NCBI GenBank assembly: GCA_021186555.1
Contig: JAJKFL010000002.1
Span: 8,197,001-8,261,000, forward strand
DNA from: Reticulitermes speratus
Lineage: Eukaryota; Arthropoda; Insecta; Blattodea; Rhinotermitidae
DNA: 64,000 bases
Reading direction: 5' to 3'
This document shows positions 31,895 to 42,902 of this stretch, piece by piece. Position 1 is the first letter of the stretch; each line of letters begins with the position of its first letter. The notes under the pieces are model-generated. The model made no database searches. It was not told where the DNA came from and saw nothing but the letters and a program-made list of their open reading frames with translations. Made by a program: the position numbers and the translations under genes.

Positions 31895-34800
31895 TACTTG
31901 TACTGCAAAAATGGTCTTGACAGAGTGCCGCTGTGTCAGTGAACTAGCACAATTCAGTTCAGCATTAACGTTCACTTACATTTTGTTCTAAGATGCTTTA
32001 AAATATCTCTGAAAATGTCTACTTTTTATGGGCCTATTTTATTGGTAGGCCTGGAGCTTAAGTACACTCCCCTTCTTGAAAGGGCCCTGTCTGTCAGTTT
32101 CATCACTTCTTCCTCCAGCAAAATGCTAGGACAGCAATGTAAGGTCGGCCACAGCCGCTTTGCATCAAAGTCATTTTTATTCACACTTATTGTTGTTTAG
32201 TTAACGGCGATGTAAGCCAACACATCAGTTAACTAAGTAATGTATGGTGTGTGTTGATGAAAAATAAGATAACAGTAACATTATAGCTAATTAACAGAAC
32301 ATGAGAATAATTATATATAATTGTAATATATTGTAACAGGCACTAACTGTGTCAAAATTTCTCTTTCTTGCTCACTACTACTATGCAATTATCTTCTACC
32401 ACAGTCATAATACATGTTGTGGGAACTACATTATTGTTTGAAAAGATTGCTAACAAAAGAATTAATAAAATGTGTGTGTTGATTTTCTCTACAACTTTGT
32501 CTGAAACATTTCTCATTCTAAGAGGAATTCAGCCAGATATCATAAATACACAGAGGTCTTCATGTAGAGTACCCGTTAGTGTTGTCAGATTTTAATGAAA
32601 CTTAAATTTTGCCCACAGATTTTCGAAAAGTCATAAAATATCAAATTTCATGAAAGTCCGTCCAGTGGGAGCTAAGTTTTTCTATGCGGACAGACAGACG
32701 GACACATGACGAAGCTAGTAGTCGCTTTTTGCAATTTTACGAACGTCCATAAAAACGAGGATAAACCCATAAAACCTACAAAATACAAAGCAACGTTTGT
32801 GGGCTCCCAGTTGGAACACACTAAAAGCTGTTCCAAGGTGACCTTCGAATACTTTCAACAAAGGCGTTTTAACATGTGTTAGATAAAAGCTCCTTCATCG
32901 ATATTGCTGACCTCATGTTTCTTTACCTTGTGCTTCACTTCCCACAGTGTCTGTGTCACCCACCATCCAACCTTGATTTCCAAGTGCTATAATCAGCAGC
33001 GAACTGAGGTAGCGACAATTACGAAAAGACCCATCGCAAGGATATCCAAGTCACCGCAGCATTTCGCAATGACGCCCGCAGAAACGGGTGTACACTGTTA
33101 TGACTGGAGCCCTATTCCCCCTATCTTCCGTTTGCTTCGTTTTATTCTTCGCACCGAGCAGGCTAGCGTAGCGGTAACCCTTCAAACGCGTATTTAGGAT
33201 GTATCCATTTCAAATGTCGCCCGGATTAATGGCTGCCCTGATTGAGACTGTGCGTGATTTTACACACTCCTTTCAGGCTGATCTCAGAATATTACTGTCA
33301 AAGAGGCCCAAGCTGTGGCCATATACATCCCGTTCCTTACTCGTTTTATCACTCGTGGCTATCTTCCTTTGCTGTTGACGGTAATTCCCTCAGTTGCAAG
33401 AGCGTCGTAAAATACCAGAAAAGTCGACAGCGATAATTATGTCGTCCACCTGGTTCTACTTATTTATTAATCATCAGTTTTCGACACGAGGCCCTAACAT
33501 TTTCTCGTCTTTGTGGCCTAGCGATTTGCACGTTGAAAGAACATGGCTGTTGTAATAGGATACTGAAATATATAAACGAAAGCTGAGTTTTCCTCATCCG
33601 TCATCTTCTTCCTCGCCAGACCTTTAAATTTAAGGCCCTGACCTATTACGCATCCACTCATTAGTGAATTCAAATAACCAGTCTGCGAACTGGTCGCCCT
33701 CGCTTTTGTACCGTGCAGTTAGTAACATTTTGTCCCTTTTCAGACAACGTACGACACCTTCGTGCATTTCACGACGACGACACCTCCCCATCTGCAGAAG
33801 AGTAAATTTTTATTCTTAGGCCCATTTTTCTTCTCCCTCTGCCTCCTCCACCTTCTTATTTTATACCACAATCATAATAGATCTATAAGTTGAAGACCTT
33901 GACCTAGTCTGTCCCCTTAATTATTTTCGATCCATGCCCTAAGAAGCTTCGAAGCATTCTCCAATGAAAGTCTTTTTTTACACGAACGAGGTGAAGAGGT
34001 GACATCGCGGGCCAGTTTACGGCCTAAGTTAATGCTTTACAGATTCTGAGCAAGCCAATTAGACTACTGCTATTATCTGAATATCAACTACAAATTACTT
34101 CCTACCTCCAAGAGACACGGCATGTCCATTATACAAGAAACACACGCACGCTCTTCATTCCAGTAATAGTGGTCGAAATAAGTAGGTCTAGTTCTATTGT
34201 CTCTCTTATTAGGGCATGAGGAGGATGTTCGTTTATTTGTGCTGTAATTATTATCATTATTTCACTACAAAATTAATGATACATAAAGGAATGCGGTGAA
34301 AGTTGCCCAGGAGGGGTCAGCAAGAAAGAGCAACATTACATAATATAATTTATCCCACGTTATGTAAGAAACTAATGTAAACTTGTTTCGGTTTACTATT
34401 CGCTATGCTGTATACATGTATTCGTTGCACACAGTACGCAAAATGTGAGCATAACGCGTAAGTCCTGTCTGATTTTCTGTGACTTCGATGTTTTGGATAT
34501 TAACGTACGTTCAAATCCGCCAGTCGAATTTATACTCAGCTAAATCGCCCACTTAAAACCCGTCCTGTACATGTCCAAAATTGCCACATTCAACGAAATG
34601 CCCTATCATTTGAAAACATTACACTGCAAAAATAGCAGTCTCATTATTATGTACAATTTCCATTTCAAGAAGTTCCGATACGTGAAAAATGAACTAAATA
34701 CCAGTGAAAATGATTTCTTACTTTTTGCAGTGTGACATCTGTCTATGATTCGGTGCGCAGAACAAATATGCGTCTGTAGCACGTAAGCATGAAGGCATGA
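31895..34800. other. About 2.9 kb without recognisable gene
   Basis: Apart from the dispersed repeat at 32580-32710, I found no conserved frame, tRNA or internal repeat. A B-box-like stretch does not appear. If upstream exons of the b561 frame exist they would be expected to the right of 30583, but none was seen. Confidence 0.4.
32580..32712. repeat. Dispersed repeat shared with 12785-12900
   Basis: Diverged copy of the block at 12785 ('gaaagtccgtccagtggg', T-run, 'cggacagacagacgg'). Unclassified. Confidence 0.4.
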
Positions 34801-34809
34801 AAGAGTAAA

Positions 34810-34811
<2 letters not shown>

Positions 34812-34847
<36 letters not shown>
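34812..34847. repeat. TA microsatellite
   Basis: About 18 TA units, directly before the 3' end of the LINE fragment at 34866. Confidence 0.9.
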
Positions 34848-34865
34848 GAAATACGAAACATTACA

Positions 34866-35215
34866 CGTCATTCATTCTGCAGTCTGTCTTACGACAGGTC
34901 CATAGTCTCTTCCAAAGCGAGTTCTCCACAGAGTGCGATCTAGTGCTTCCTCTTTCAATTTCCAGTATCTTCTCTTTTCCTTAAGGTCATCCAGTAGCTG
35001 CTTACGTCTTCTTTCTCGTCTTCCCGTCATTTCTATCCTTCCCTCTAACTTTCCTTCAATCACGTGTTTCAGAAGGCAGTTCCTACGCAAGATGTGACCA
35101 ATCCAGTTAGCCTTTCTTCTTTTTATTGTATGTAGGATATTCCTCTCCTCCTTGACTCTGTGTAATACTTCTTCATTTCTCACACGATTGGTCCAACTAC
35201 ACGTAGCGAAATTAT
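34866..35215 (-). pseudogene. LINE 3' fragment, same family as 44716
   Basis: Minus-strand frame with RVRNEEVLHRVKEERN, NWIGHILRRNCLLKHVIEG, KLEGRIEMTGRRERRRKQLL and the terminal YGPVVRQTAE. These are near-identical to the C-terminus of the LINE at 44716-46349, including the 3' end 'ctgcagtctgtcttacgac' and a short ATTCATTC tail. It is truncated at the 5' side at about 35215, where the frame turns into unrelated sequence. Confidence 0.88.
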
Positions 35216-35229
35216 TGGAAGGAAACGTA

Positions 35230-36190
35230 GTATCTAAAGTTTCGCAACGACTCCTAGTAAAATTATGTACGTATTTACACACTTCCTAAAAAATGAGTCT
35301 TTACTTTATCGCTGCACCAAGTACTTCAGCTTTATCGCATAGAAAGTCTGCATCCGCCACGACATCCCTTGACAGCTGCTGCGCGCAGGACAGCAATAGA
35401 GAGGCACTCTGTTGTGTAAACGAGTTGAGACTAGTGGTTGTCCTATGTCGAAAACGCAATATAACTGAATCAACATTAGTAATGCGTTAATGAAACATTA
35501 TGATCCAAGAAAATGACGAATGAGGACATACATTTGCGCGTGGGTATTACATCCGTCTTGCGAAGGGCACTGGGCAGCAGTTACATTGTTCGTGCATTTT
35601 TGTGTCTCTGTGGCAAGCTATTCGCGAACTAATGTTTGTTTGCAAAAAACAGCTACGCTAACGCAAAAGAACGACACAAGGAGACCAGAGGAGTGAAGAG
35701 CCAGCTCTTGGACACATGCTGGTAACAGAAGTGCCTACACGATCAAGTGTGTCATAGAGAAAGCTACAGTGTTAACCAATTTTTGTTGCTTATGTGAAAT
35801 GCCAACAGTACAACCGCATTGCCTAATGACGCAAAGATTACAATTACAAATCTGTAAACTGCGTATCTGTGTCACATTCAACAACACAACCTTTCCCAGT
35901 AGAATGGACCATAATTTTGTTTAACAGAGGTTTACAAACTGAATTATGCCTTCCTTGTAAGGAAGACATAGCTGTTTAGTCTTTTCCTGGAACCCGAAAA
36001 TTCGTATTTCACAACAACCAACAATTAGACCCTATTATGGTCCTTTGCATTATATTTCTCCAAGATTTATCTAATACCAATTTGCCATCAATACTGAGTA
36101 TTTTAAAGTGGTTTCTTCACTTCAGGTTTCGAGGCCAAAATTATTTAAGTATGTCTTCTCATTCCCTCTAGTATGTTATATGGCCTGTTC
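35230..36190. other. No gene; faint LINE 3' trace
   Basis: 35960-36060 ('gaacccgaaaattcgtattt..acaatta gaccctattatggtcc') weakly resembles the LINE 3' segment at 47905-48000 in the same orientation. Otherwise nothing recognised. Confidence 0.35.
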
Positions 36191-36195
36191 ACTGA

Positions 36196-36470
36196 GGAAG
36201 CCGGGTTGGCGTAATCGGTATAGTGACTACGCTACGGGATGGATGGTCCGGTGTTTGAAACCCGGTAGGGGGAAGAAATTTCGTTTCCAAAACCTCCAGA
36301 CCGGCCCTGGGGCCCACCCAGCCTACTATTTAATGGAAACCGGGGTTCTTTCCCGGGGGCAAAGCTGTAGAGGCCGAGGTTAAGAATGAGTGGAGCTATA
36401 TATCTACTCCCTCTATATGCCTACACATCGTGGACAGGGTAAACTTTACCTTCTTTACCTTTACCTGTTC
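36196..36470 (+). repeat. SINE-B, near full length
   Basis: Sense copy: A-box-like 'ggttggcgtaatcggtatag', B-box-like 'ggtgtttgaaacccgg', 'gggg', 'ctccagaccggccctggggc', 'ggccgaggttaagaatgag', and a 3' tail of TTTACC repeats ('ctttaccttctttaccttta'). The 'ccacccaccccatctag' block is deleted. Confidence 0.85.
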
Positions 36471-36532
36471 GCTGAATCTTGCTTTACTGTATCATTCTAA
36501 TACTATTAGGTGAAGCCTATGCGTTAATGGAG

Positions 36533-36533
36533 C

Positions 36534-36590
<57 letters not shown>
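36533..36590. repeat. CT then TA microsatellite
   Basis: About 18 CT units followed by about 10 TA units. It abuts the 3' end of the transposon fragment at 36597. Confidence 0.92.
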
Positions 36591-36596
36591 ACTCCA

Positions 36597-36885
36597 TGGA
36601 GCAGAGACCTTGAGAAGCTAGCAGGCCGTCAGCTAGTCAAGAAATTCCCCGCTCCATGATAAGTGTGTCCCTGTCACCACGGCAATGGCGCGTCCTCGGA
36701 TTGCTGATGGAGGAACGGATTGTGGATATGGAGGGTAGCTCGAATACATTGAATAAGCAGTCGCGGACAGCCGACAAGGGGTGGTCCTCCAGCTTGGGGG
36801 TTGGGCGAGATGCTAACAACTCCTCACCGTAAAAAATTACCAAGTAACGAATAACTATACAAGTCCTTGGACCTGGACTGATATA
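36597..36885 (-). pseudogene. Retroelement 3' fragment
   Basis: Minus-strand frame with PTPKLEDHPLSAVRDCLFN and SSISNPRTRHC, a phrase I recognise from predicted proteins derived from cockroach/termite repeats. It ends in the same 'ggggaatttcttgact..gct' and 'ctctgctccatggagtt' segment found at the 3' side of the LINE copies at 5740 and 44040. The assignment to a LINE 3' region is inferred from that shared end. Confidence 0.5.
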
Positions 36886-36954
36886 TATATACATATATAT
36901 ATATATATTTATCCCCCCTACCCCATATTTTGTTGCTTCATCTCTTGTAGGCCT

Positions 36955-37065
36955 GTTAATATAATTAGATGGAAATAATATAATATTAATATAATATAAA
37001 TATATTATAACATAAATATAATATAAATATATTATAATATAAATATAATATAATATAAAAATAAT
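36955..37065. repeat. AT-only tandem-like tract
   Basis: Over 100 bp composed nearly only of A and T with irregular 'tataatataaatata' periodicity. A second TA run lies at 36880-36908. Confidence 0.85.
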
Positions 37066-37116
37066 AATGGAAACGAAAATCCGGTTTCGGGATTGTTTTT
37101 TATTTTAACCCTTTCT

Positions 37117-37263
37117 GTGCAGATGATGGTGATAATTGTGCAGATGATGGTGATAATTGTGGAGATGATGGTGATAATTGTGCAGGTGATGGTGATAATT
37201 GTGCAGGTGATGGTGATAATTGTGCATGTGATGGTGATAATTGTGCATGTGATGGTGATAATT
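37117..37263. repeat. 21-bp minisatellite, seven units
   Basis: Seven exact-length units of GTGCAGATGATGGTGATAATT with variants (gtggag, gtgcagg, gtgcatg) that change stepwise along the array. 21 bp preserves reading frame, so both strands read as repeats (for example VQMMVII). I regard this as chance and not coding. Confidence 0.95.
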
Positions 37264-37374
37264 TCCACTTGTTCGCATTAACACTTCACACGGTTATCCC
37301 TGTAACATATCGTAAACATGAGCGACTTTGAGCTGTAATTGAGGTAAAGTTGTCCTTGTGTACGTTTTTAAGGA

Positions 37375-37620
37375 ATGTGTAAGAGTGGAAGTATGGCTCC
37401 ACTCATTCTTCACCTCATTACTAGATACGAGTCAGTGGTTAGCTTTACGTCCCGGGCACTTTGCTCCCGGGGAAACAGCCCAGGGACCAAATGAACAGCA
37501 GAATGGAGGGCCCAGAGACTGAACGCTTTGGAAAACAGGCAAATTTCTTTTCCCTACTGGGAATCGAAACACGGTTCCTCGGTTGTCCAACCCGCAGCCT
37601 AGTCGCTGTACCGTCGTAAG
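37375..37620 (-). repeat. SINE-B, diverged
   Basis: Minus strand: 'gtatggctccactcattc', 'actagatacgagtcagtggtt', 'ctttgctcccgggg', 'atggagggcccagag', then 'ctgggaatcgaaacacgg' (B-box side) and 'gcctagtcgctgtaccgtcg' (A-box side). All blocks are in order but diverged. Confidence 0.75.
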
Positions 37621-37748
37621 GATTCTCGTTACCTTTATTTTATCCTGCAAAGCTAGCATAATATATAATAGATAAAAGCAATTATAAACTGCCACACTTA
37701 TTTACAATTGCATTTACGCGTAACGTTTAAGGATACAGGAATGAATGT

Positions 37749-37976
37749 CAGTTGCCGAGCCAGGTCAATTGCTGAGCCAGGTCAATTGCTGAGCCAGGTC
37801 AGTTGCTGAGCCAGGTCAATTGCTGAGCCAGGTCAGTTGCTGAGCCAGGTCAATTGCTGAGCCAGGTCAATTGCTGAGCCAGGTCAATTGCTGAGCCAGG
37901 TCAGTTGCTGAGCCAGGTCAATTGCTGAGCCAGGTCAGTTGCTGAGCCAGGTCAATTGCTGAGCCAGGTCAGTTGC
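37749..37976. repeat. 17-bp minisatellite, about 13 units
   Basis: Units of CAATTGCTGAGCCAGGT with a single variable site (CAATTG or CAGTTG). The order of the two types is irregular. No spacers of unique sequence separate the units. Confidence 0.96.
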
Positions 37977-38307
37977 CAGAATAGCTGTTGGAGAATCGAG
38001 ATTCGGTTTCAGTCATGGGCTGGTATTTTTTTCTCTTCTCCACCACGTTCGGACCAAGTATGGGGCATAGCCATTGCCATGTGCAGTGAGTAACGCAGAT
38101 TCTTTCACTGGGGAAAGCGACCAAGACGTAAAGCTCACCATTTCCGCAAAGGGCACATGCTTAAAAGAATTCGTCAAACTTACACCCGGAGGAGGAATAA
38201 ATAAGAAGTCACGGAGGGAAACAGGGAAAGAGGAATTAAATATTGATACTTTTCTTGGCCGAGAAACCCGTTGTTGTTTATATATTAGGGCGTTTCATTA
38301 GGCTGGA

Positions 38308-38785
38308 AGTTTTATATGTAAAATGACAGAAGGATGTCGGGTATTGCTTATATCAGTTTTATATGTAAAATGACGGAAGGATGTCGGGTATTGCTTATAT
38401 CAGTTTTATATGTAAAATGACGGAAGGATGTCGGGTATTGCTTATATCAGTTTTATATGTAAAATGACGGAAGGATGTCGGGTATTGCTTATATCAGTTT
38501 TTATATGTAAAATGACGGAAGGATGTCGGGTATTGCTTATATCAGTTTTATATGTAAAATGACGGAAGGATGTCGGGTATTGCTTATATCAGTTTTATAT
38601 GTAAAATGACGGAAGGATGTCGGGTATTGCTTATATCAGTTTTATATGTAAAATGACGGAAGGATGTCGGGTATTGCTTATATCAGTTTTATATGTAAAA
38701 TGACGGAAGGATGTCGGGTATTGCTTATATCAGTTTTATATGTAAAATGACGGAAGGATGTCGGGTATTGCTTATATCAGTTTTA
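38308..38785. repeat. 47-bp minisatellite, about 10 units
   Basis: About ten units starting 'agttttatatgtaaaatgac' and containing 'ggaaggatgtcgggtattgc'. Units are nearly identical (one base in the first unit, one extra T at about 38499), indicating recent expansion. Confidence 0.97.
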
Positions 38786-39282
38786 CCAAAATATACTGTT
38801 GCTGCGGAAACCTTTTGGTTTTAAAAAAAGTAGGGTCCTCCACAGCAATAAATCGCATACAAAATTAAATGAGACAGGACACGCTTATATTAATAAGGCT
38901 AAAAGGAGGTCTACTCGAAGGACGTACATTGTAGCGTAGTTGAATTCAGTTAATTGGTCTGAAGTGGTATGACGTGATTCGTTTGTTTTGCAAACCACAG
39001 CTTCAAGACATTCTGTGGTTCTCTTATTTTGAACTATTAGTGAATAGATGTTTTCATGAACTGCTCGTGGAGCCCTTGGGCTGTTGGGCAAATTCCGGGA
39101 AACATTGACGCACGTAATAAATAGGCTTTGCATTATGTAAGTTAATGTGCCTTGCATAATATGTGAAAAAAAGGCATGCAAACATGATCTTGCCTGTCCA
39201 TACGTTCAGTCTGATGCAAATGTTATACTATTGGAGGCGGTATACGGGCTGGCAAACCGAGCTATTTTGTTTCTATTCCAGG

Positions 39283-39386
39283 CATCGGTGAAAGATTTTT
39301 CTCTTCTCTAAAGCGTCCAGAACGGGCCTGGGTCCCATCTAGTACCGGGGTTCTTACCCCATATGCCTTCACGGCGTGCACAGACA
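39283..39386 (+). repeat. SINE-B fragment
   Basis: Reads 'gaaagatttttctcttctc', 'gtccagaacgggcctgggtcccatctagtaccgggg' and 'cttcacggcgtgcacag'. The middle of the body is deleted. It is directly followed by a SINE-A in the opposite orientation. Confidence 0.6.
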
Positions 39387-39389
39387 CAT

Positions 39390-39651
39390 ATTTTTCCTCA
39401 CGACGCAACAGACCCTAGTGGGCCAGGGCCTCCTCATTATCGAGGCTTCACGATCACACTCAGACACACCACACTCGGTAGGACTCCTCTGGACGAGGGA
39501 CCAGCTCGTCGCAGAGACCTCTACCTGACAACACACACAACACTCACAACAGACAGACATCCATGCCCCCAGCGGGTTTCGAACCCACAATCCCAGTAAG
39601 CGAGCGGCCGCAGACCCACGCCTTAGACCGCACGGCCACTGGGATCGGCAG
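39390..39651 (-). repeat. SINE-A
   Basis: Minus-strand copy with tail 'tttttcc' at the left, 'ctcctctggacgagggacc', 'gcagagacctctacctgac', 'gggtttcgaacccacaatcc' (B-box) and 'ccttagaccgcacggccac' (A-box). It ends at 'gggatcggc'. Near full length. The target duplication is not clear. Confidence 0.85.
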
Positions 39652-39654
39652 TTA

Positions 39655-40450
39655 CTCTATTAGTACAGGTTAATAATAACACTTTTAAGGCTGCATTATG
39701 TGATACTTTAAAGCCTTTCAATTCTATTCACCAATTCTATTCCAAAGTGAAGTCTGTTTCATCAGACAGCTTCTTTAAAGCGAATAGGGCTATGTGTGTG
39801 CTGCATGCCCCCCCCCCCCTCCACAAGTGAGATACGCCTATGGAATTATATATATACACACGTACACATATATGATAGTACTTTTCTTAGAAGTTTCTTG
39901 CAGTAGGATATCCCCAAATACAGTGAACACAAGGTGATAGTGTGATATGTTTGCATTTAAGTAGAAAAGTGTCAAGATAATTTTCATTTGACATAGCTAT
40001 TCCCTAGTAGGAAACTCAGTAAGCAAGTACTCTTCCAGTTTCATCTCGTCTTAACTTTGTTATTTTTTTTTCTGTTGCTCCCAGGTACTTTAATTCTGCC
40101 ATATTTTCGAAACATTTGGAACAGCGGCTTAGCTTGTTCGAATCCTTTTTAAGGCATAGACATTTTTGTACCTGTTTGTACTACTCTACTCTAACAGCAC
40201 TCTGCCCAGCCTAGAGCAGAGATTAGAGAAAACATCTCAATATGTTGGTTGATGCTGGAGATTAAGAAACAATAGGAAATAAAACTTTAATTTAAACCGT
40301 TTTGACACGGTTAGTTCAGTCCTATGAAGCTGCAAAGGCCGTAGCCCCACAACCTCAAGCATTTCGTGACGAAAGGTATTAACAGGAGAATGGAGACAAT
40401 GACACAATGAAGCGCTTTGTACTTTGACTTTTAACTTAGTTTTGTGAAGA
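39655..40450. other. No gene recognised
   Basis: Contains a C-run at about 39809-39818 and a short TA/CA patch at 39848-39872. There may be a distant LINE trace at 40010-40150, which I could not confirm. Confidence 0.35.
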
Positions 40451-40518
40451 GTGAGGGCCGGGATAGCGTAGTCGGTATAGCGACTCGCTACGGGCTGGAC
40501 GGTCCGGGGATCGAATGA

Positions 40519-41807
40519 CTGCGCACAAATACTGCCACTACCAATGGAACAGGCACGACAAATTGCGATGGCGGTATGGTGGTTCATATGGAATGGAGAA
40601 ATTTTTAAGGTAGCAACTTCCACACTCCAAAGTGTGCGCACGAAAGGAGGAATGGGACACACAAATGTACAGGCTAAATGCATGACGCTATACGTGGCAC
40701 GTCTCGAGATGCAATTCCGGAAAAAGGACACCTTAACCGCGGCATGGATGGACCGATGGAAAAACCAAATGCAGAGAGGAAATCCCCCTAACAAATGCGC
40801 ATTGCCGACGGAGGCGGAATACTTACGAGAATATCTGCAAGGGCGAGCCTACACAAACACAGTAATGGAGGAAGAAATCACCAAGACAACGAAAAGGAAG
40901 ATATACAACATATACCTAAGATATGTGAGGGGAGACACGACACCGATCGTACCAAGGGTTCAAAGAAAATATCCCGGGCTGAGATGGGGACAAATTTGGA
41001 TGAATATAAGCGGAAAACATCTTCCCACCAGTATAAGAGGGACATGGTACAGAGCGGTACATGATATAATTCTAACAAATGACAGATTGCATAAAATTGG
41101 ATTAAGGGACATGCCGACGTGCACATGGTGCCAGCAGACAGATACTATAGAGCATCGAATCACAGCATGTGTAGGATCGGATGAAATCTGGAATTGGACG
41201 CGAGCAAGGATAGCTGCCATACTGCGGATGGACGAGAGGCACATACCCAACACGTGGCCCTTCCTTCCGGAGATGCATATTTGGCCGCCGCAACGGCACA
41301 ATGCTATCATCTGGATGTTAGGACAAATGGTACACTACACGCTCACGGAACATCCGCCGTTGAAACGTCAAGGATATATCAAATACATAAGACGAGCTAG
41401 ATGGAAGATACAGAAGTGGTATAGACGGAGACTACTTTATGGTAATTATCTAGACATCATCATAGACTGATGGCCAGTGGGAGGATGGAGTGGAGCAGTG
41501 ACAATGGGGGAAAACGGAAATGCTTTGAGACTCACAATGAATAGGGAACAGGAGAAAGAAGAAACACATCAGGTGACAAACGCGTCGTATGATCGCGGCC
41601 GAGAGATGGGACGAACAAGGTGGTAAGGGCGGATGAACGAGAGAGACCCAGGAGGACGTCGACGAACCGACGGTCAAAAACATGCCAGTGACATGTCCTG
41701 AGCTAATCAGATGTGAAGAAGGGAAAGGTGGCGGTTGGAATGTAACCAGAATGTTAACTGTACATAGAAACTATGGAAAATAAAACTTAGTTTAAAAAAA
41801 AAAAAAA
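40519..41807 (+). mobile_element. 5'-truncated L1/Tx1-like LINE inserted in SINE-B
   Basis: The insert begins with coding sequence and ends with 'gaaaataaaacttagttt' and about 20 A (about 41792-41812), the mark of a reverse-transcribed 3' end. No clear target duplication flanks it: the SINE resumes directly after the poly-A. About 300 bp of 3' untranslated sequence follow the frame at 41470. Confidence 0.8.
40544..41470 (+). CDS. LINE ORF2 C-terminal region with zinc-knuckle-like motif
   Basis: 308 codons, uninterrupted. The first part (WNGEIFKVATSTLQSVRTKG, GGMGHTNVQAKCMTL, AAWMDRW) resembles the region after the RT domain in L1/Tx1-type elements (WNG...STL...KGGLGLPN). Near residue 190, CTWCQQTDTIEHRITAC gives a CxxC...H...C arrangement typical of LINE C-terminal zinc-binding segments. 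A basic tail (RRARWKIQKWYRRRLLYGN) ends it. The absence of stops suggests a young insertion. The RT catalytic domain is not included because of 5' truncation, so the frame's ATG is not a real start. Clade assignment is by resemblance only. Confidence 0.7.
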   Translation: MEQARQIAMAVWWFIWNGEIFKVATSTLQSVRTKGGMGHTNVQAKCMTLYVARLEMQFRKKDTLTAAWMDRWKNQMQRGNPPNKCALPTEAEYLREYLQGRAYTNTVMEEEITKTTKRKIYNIYLRYVRGDTTPIVPRVQRKYPGLRWGQIWMNISGKHLPTSIRGTWYRAVHDIILTNDRLHKIGLRDMPTCTWCQQTDTIEHRITACVGSDEIWNWTRARIAAILRMDERHIPNTWPFLPEMHIWPPQRHNAIIWMLGQMVHYTLTEHPPLKRQGYIKYIRRARWKIQKWYRRRLLYGNYLDIIID

Positions 41808-42039
41808 AAAAATACCGGTGGGGGCGAGATATTTCGCAGCCGTCCAGACCGACCCTGGGGCCCACCCAGCCTCCTATAAAATGAGTACCGGGTCTCTTTT
41901 CCGGGGGTAAAGCGGCCGGGGTGTGGGGTTGATCACCCACCCCATCTAGTGCCGAGGTTAAAGGAAGAGTAGAGCTATACCTCTACTCCCCCTCTGGGCC
42001 TTCATGGCCTGTTCTAGGGAGAACTCTACCTTTGTGAAG

Positions 42040-42700
42040 AGTGTTAAATAAATATGACGAAGGCTGGCCATGTAATTTGAATAAACGAAATGACAAGTAT
42101 ACCTAAATAACTTTCTTTTTCTAGAATACGTCAGTAGCAGAAAGTACTTGGAACGCGTATACTTACTCGTAGATGTCTCATTGACCCTGTCCCTGAACAC
42201 GGCATATTTACGAGCTTGCATCCGCAGGGACATTCTGCAACAACTGCAGTGCTTAGGAGCACGACAACAGGGATACCTGTAATACTAAAACGGATATCAG
42301 AGAAACAGATTGTGAAGGCGTGTATTGAATTTAACCGGCTCGTGGTAGTGTTAGTGTCGCAGTTTTCTGAAGGCACTGTGGTATGGTACGCTTACAATCG
42401 GGTGAAATTCCAACAACTCTTCAACTAAGATCCTTTTCACTATAATTTTGGTTTAAATGTGGGTTAATAACGGAGAAAATAAAAATCTAAAGAAAAAATA
42501 TTCGGTGTTTCAAGCTACGACTGAACCGCAAATTGTACGTAAAACGTCACGCCGACAAGTTGAATGTTGGCGATCTTTTTTTGCGGGTGTTAAAATGTTT
42601 TAGCTGCTTGAGTGAGGGAAGGGCGAAAGAAAGAATGAAAGAAAGAAGTTGACTGTATTGGAGTTTGTATTTTTTTAGAAATTTTTACAAGTTGTTATAT
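42040..42700. other. No gene recognised
   Basis: No conserved frame. A GAAAGAAAG-type purine patch lies at 42626-42648. Confidence 0.35.
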
Positions 42701-42708
42701 GTATGTGT

Positions 42709-42900
42709 TTATGTCTCTGTAATGGTTAGCCGTGGCTTGTGGTATGAGAAGTAAGTTGCGTAGTTTACGCTCTTGAGATGGGAGAGACGCCTGGTGAAGA
42801 TGTGATCTATCGCGCTGCCGCCGAGCGTGGTAGATTGCGCGGGATCGTTGCGGATTTCTAGACCGAGTTCTTCTTTCATGAATTCGATGAACCAGTCGTT
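42709..42900 (-). pseudogene. Endonuclease-domain C-terminal fragment (transposon-derived)
   Basis: The minus-strand frame reads NDWFIEFMKEELGLEIRNDP, STTLGGSAIDHIFTRR and a final YFSYHKP. This resembles the end of the endonuclease/exonuclease/phosphatase-type domain found in retrotransposons and some Helitron-like elements, where a T-x-GG-x-x-ID-x-x-F(T/S)R phrase precedes a conserved H. The earlier endonuclease motifs are absent; upstream codons (42900-42993) look unrelated. The source element is uncertain. Confidence 0.5.
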
Positions 42901-42902
42901 AT

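Larger units (their letters stand above)
40452..42035 (+). repeat. SINE-B split by a LINE insertion
   Basis: The head (40452-40518) has A-box-like 'gcgtagtcggtatagcgac' and the start of the B-box, 'ggtccggggatcgaat'. The rest resumes at 41808 ('accggtgggggcgagatatt') and continues through 'ggcccacccagcctcc', 'aaagcggccggggtgtgg', 'accccatctagtgccgagg' and 'gagctatacctctactccc' to about 42035. The two parts join at the B-box without obvious loss, so the intervening 1.3 kb is a later insertion. Confidence 0.9.

Noticed and set aside
37093-37281. Repeating peptide frames on both strands over the 21-bp array
   Set aside because: The unit length is a multiple of three, so open frames are expected by chance.
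37749-38785. CRISPR-like arrays
   Set aside because: Units are contiguous without unique spacers, and the DNA is eukaryotic.
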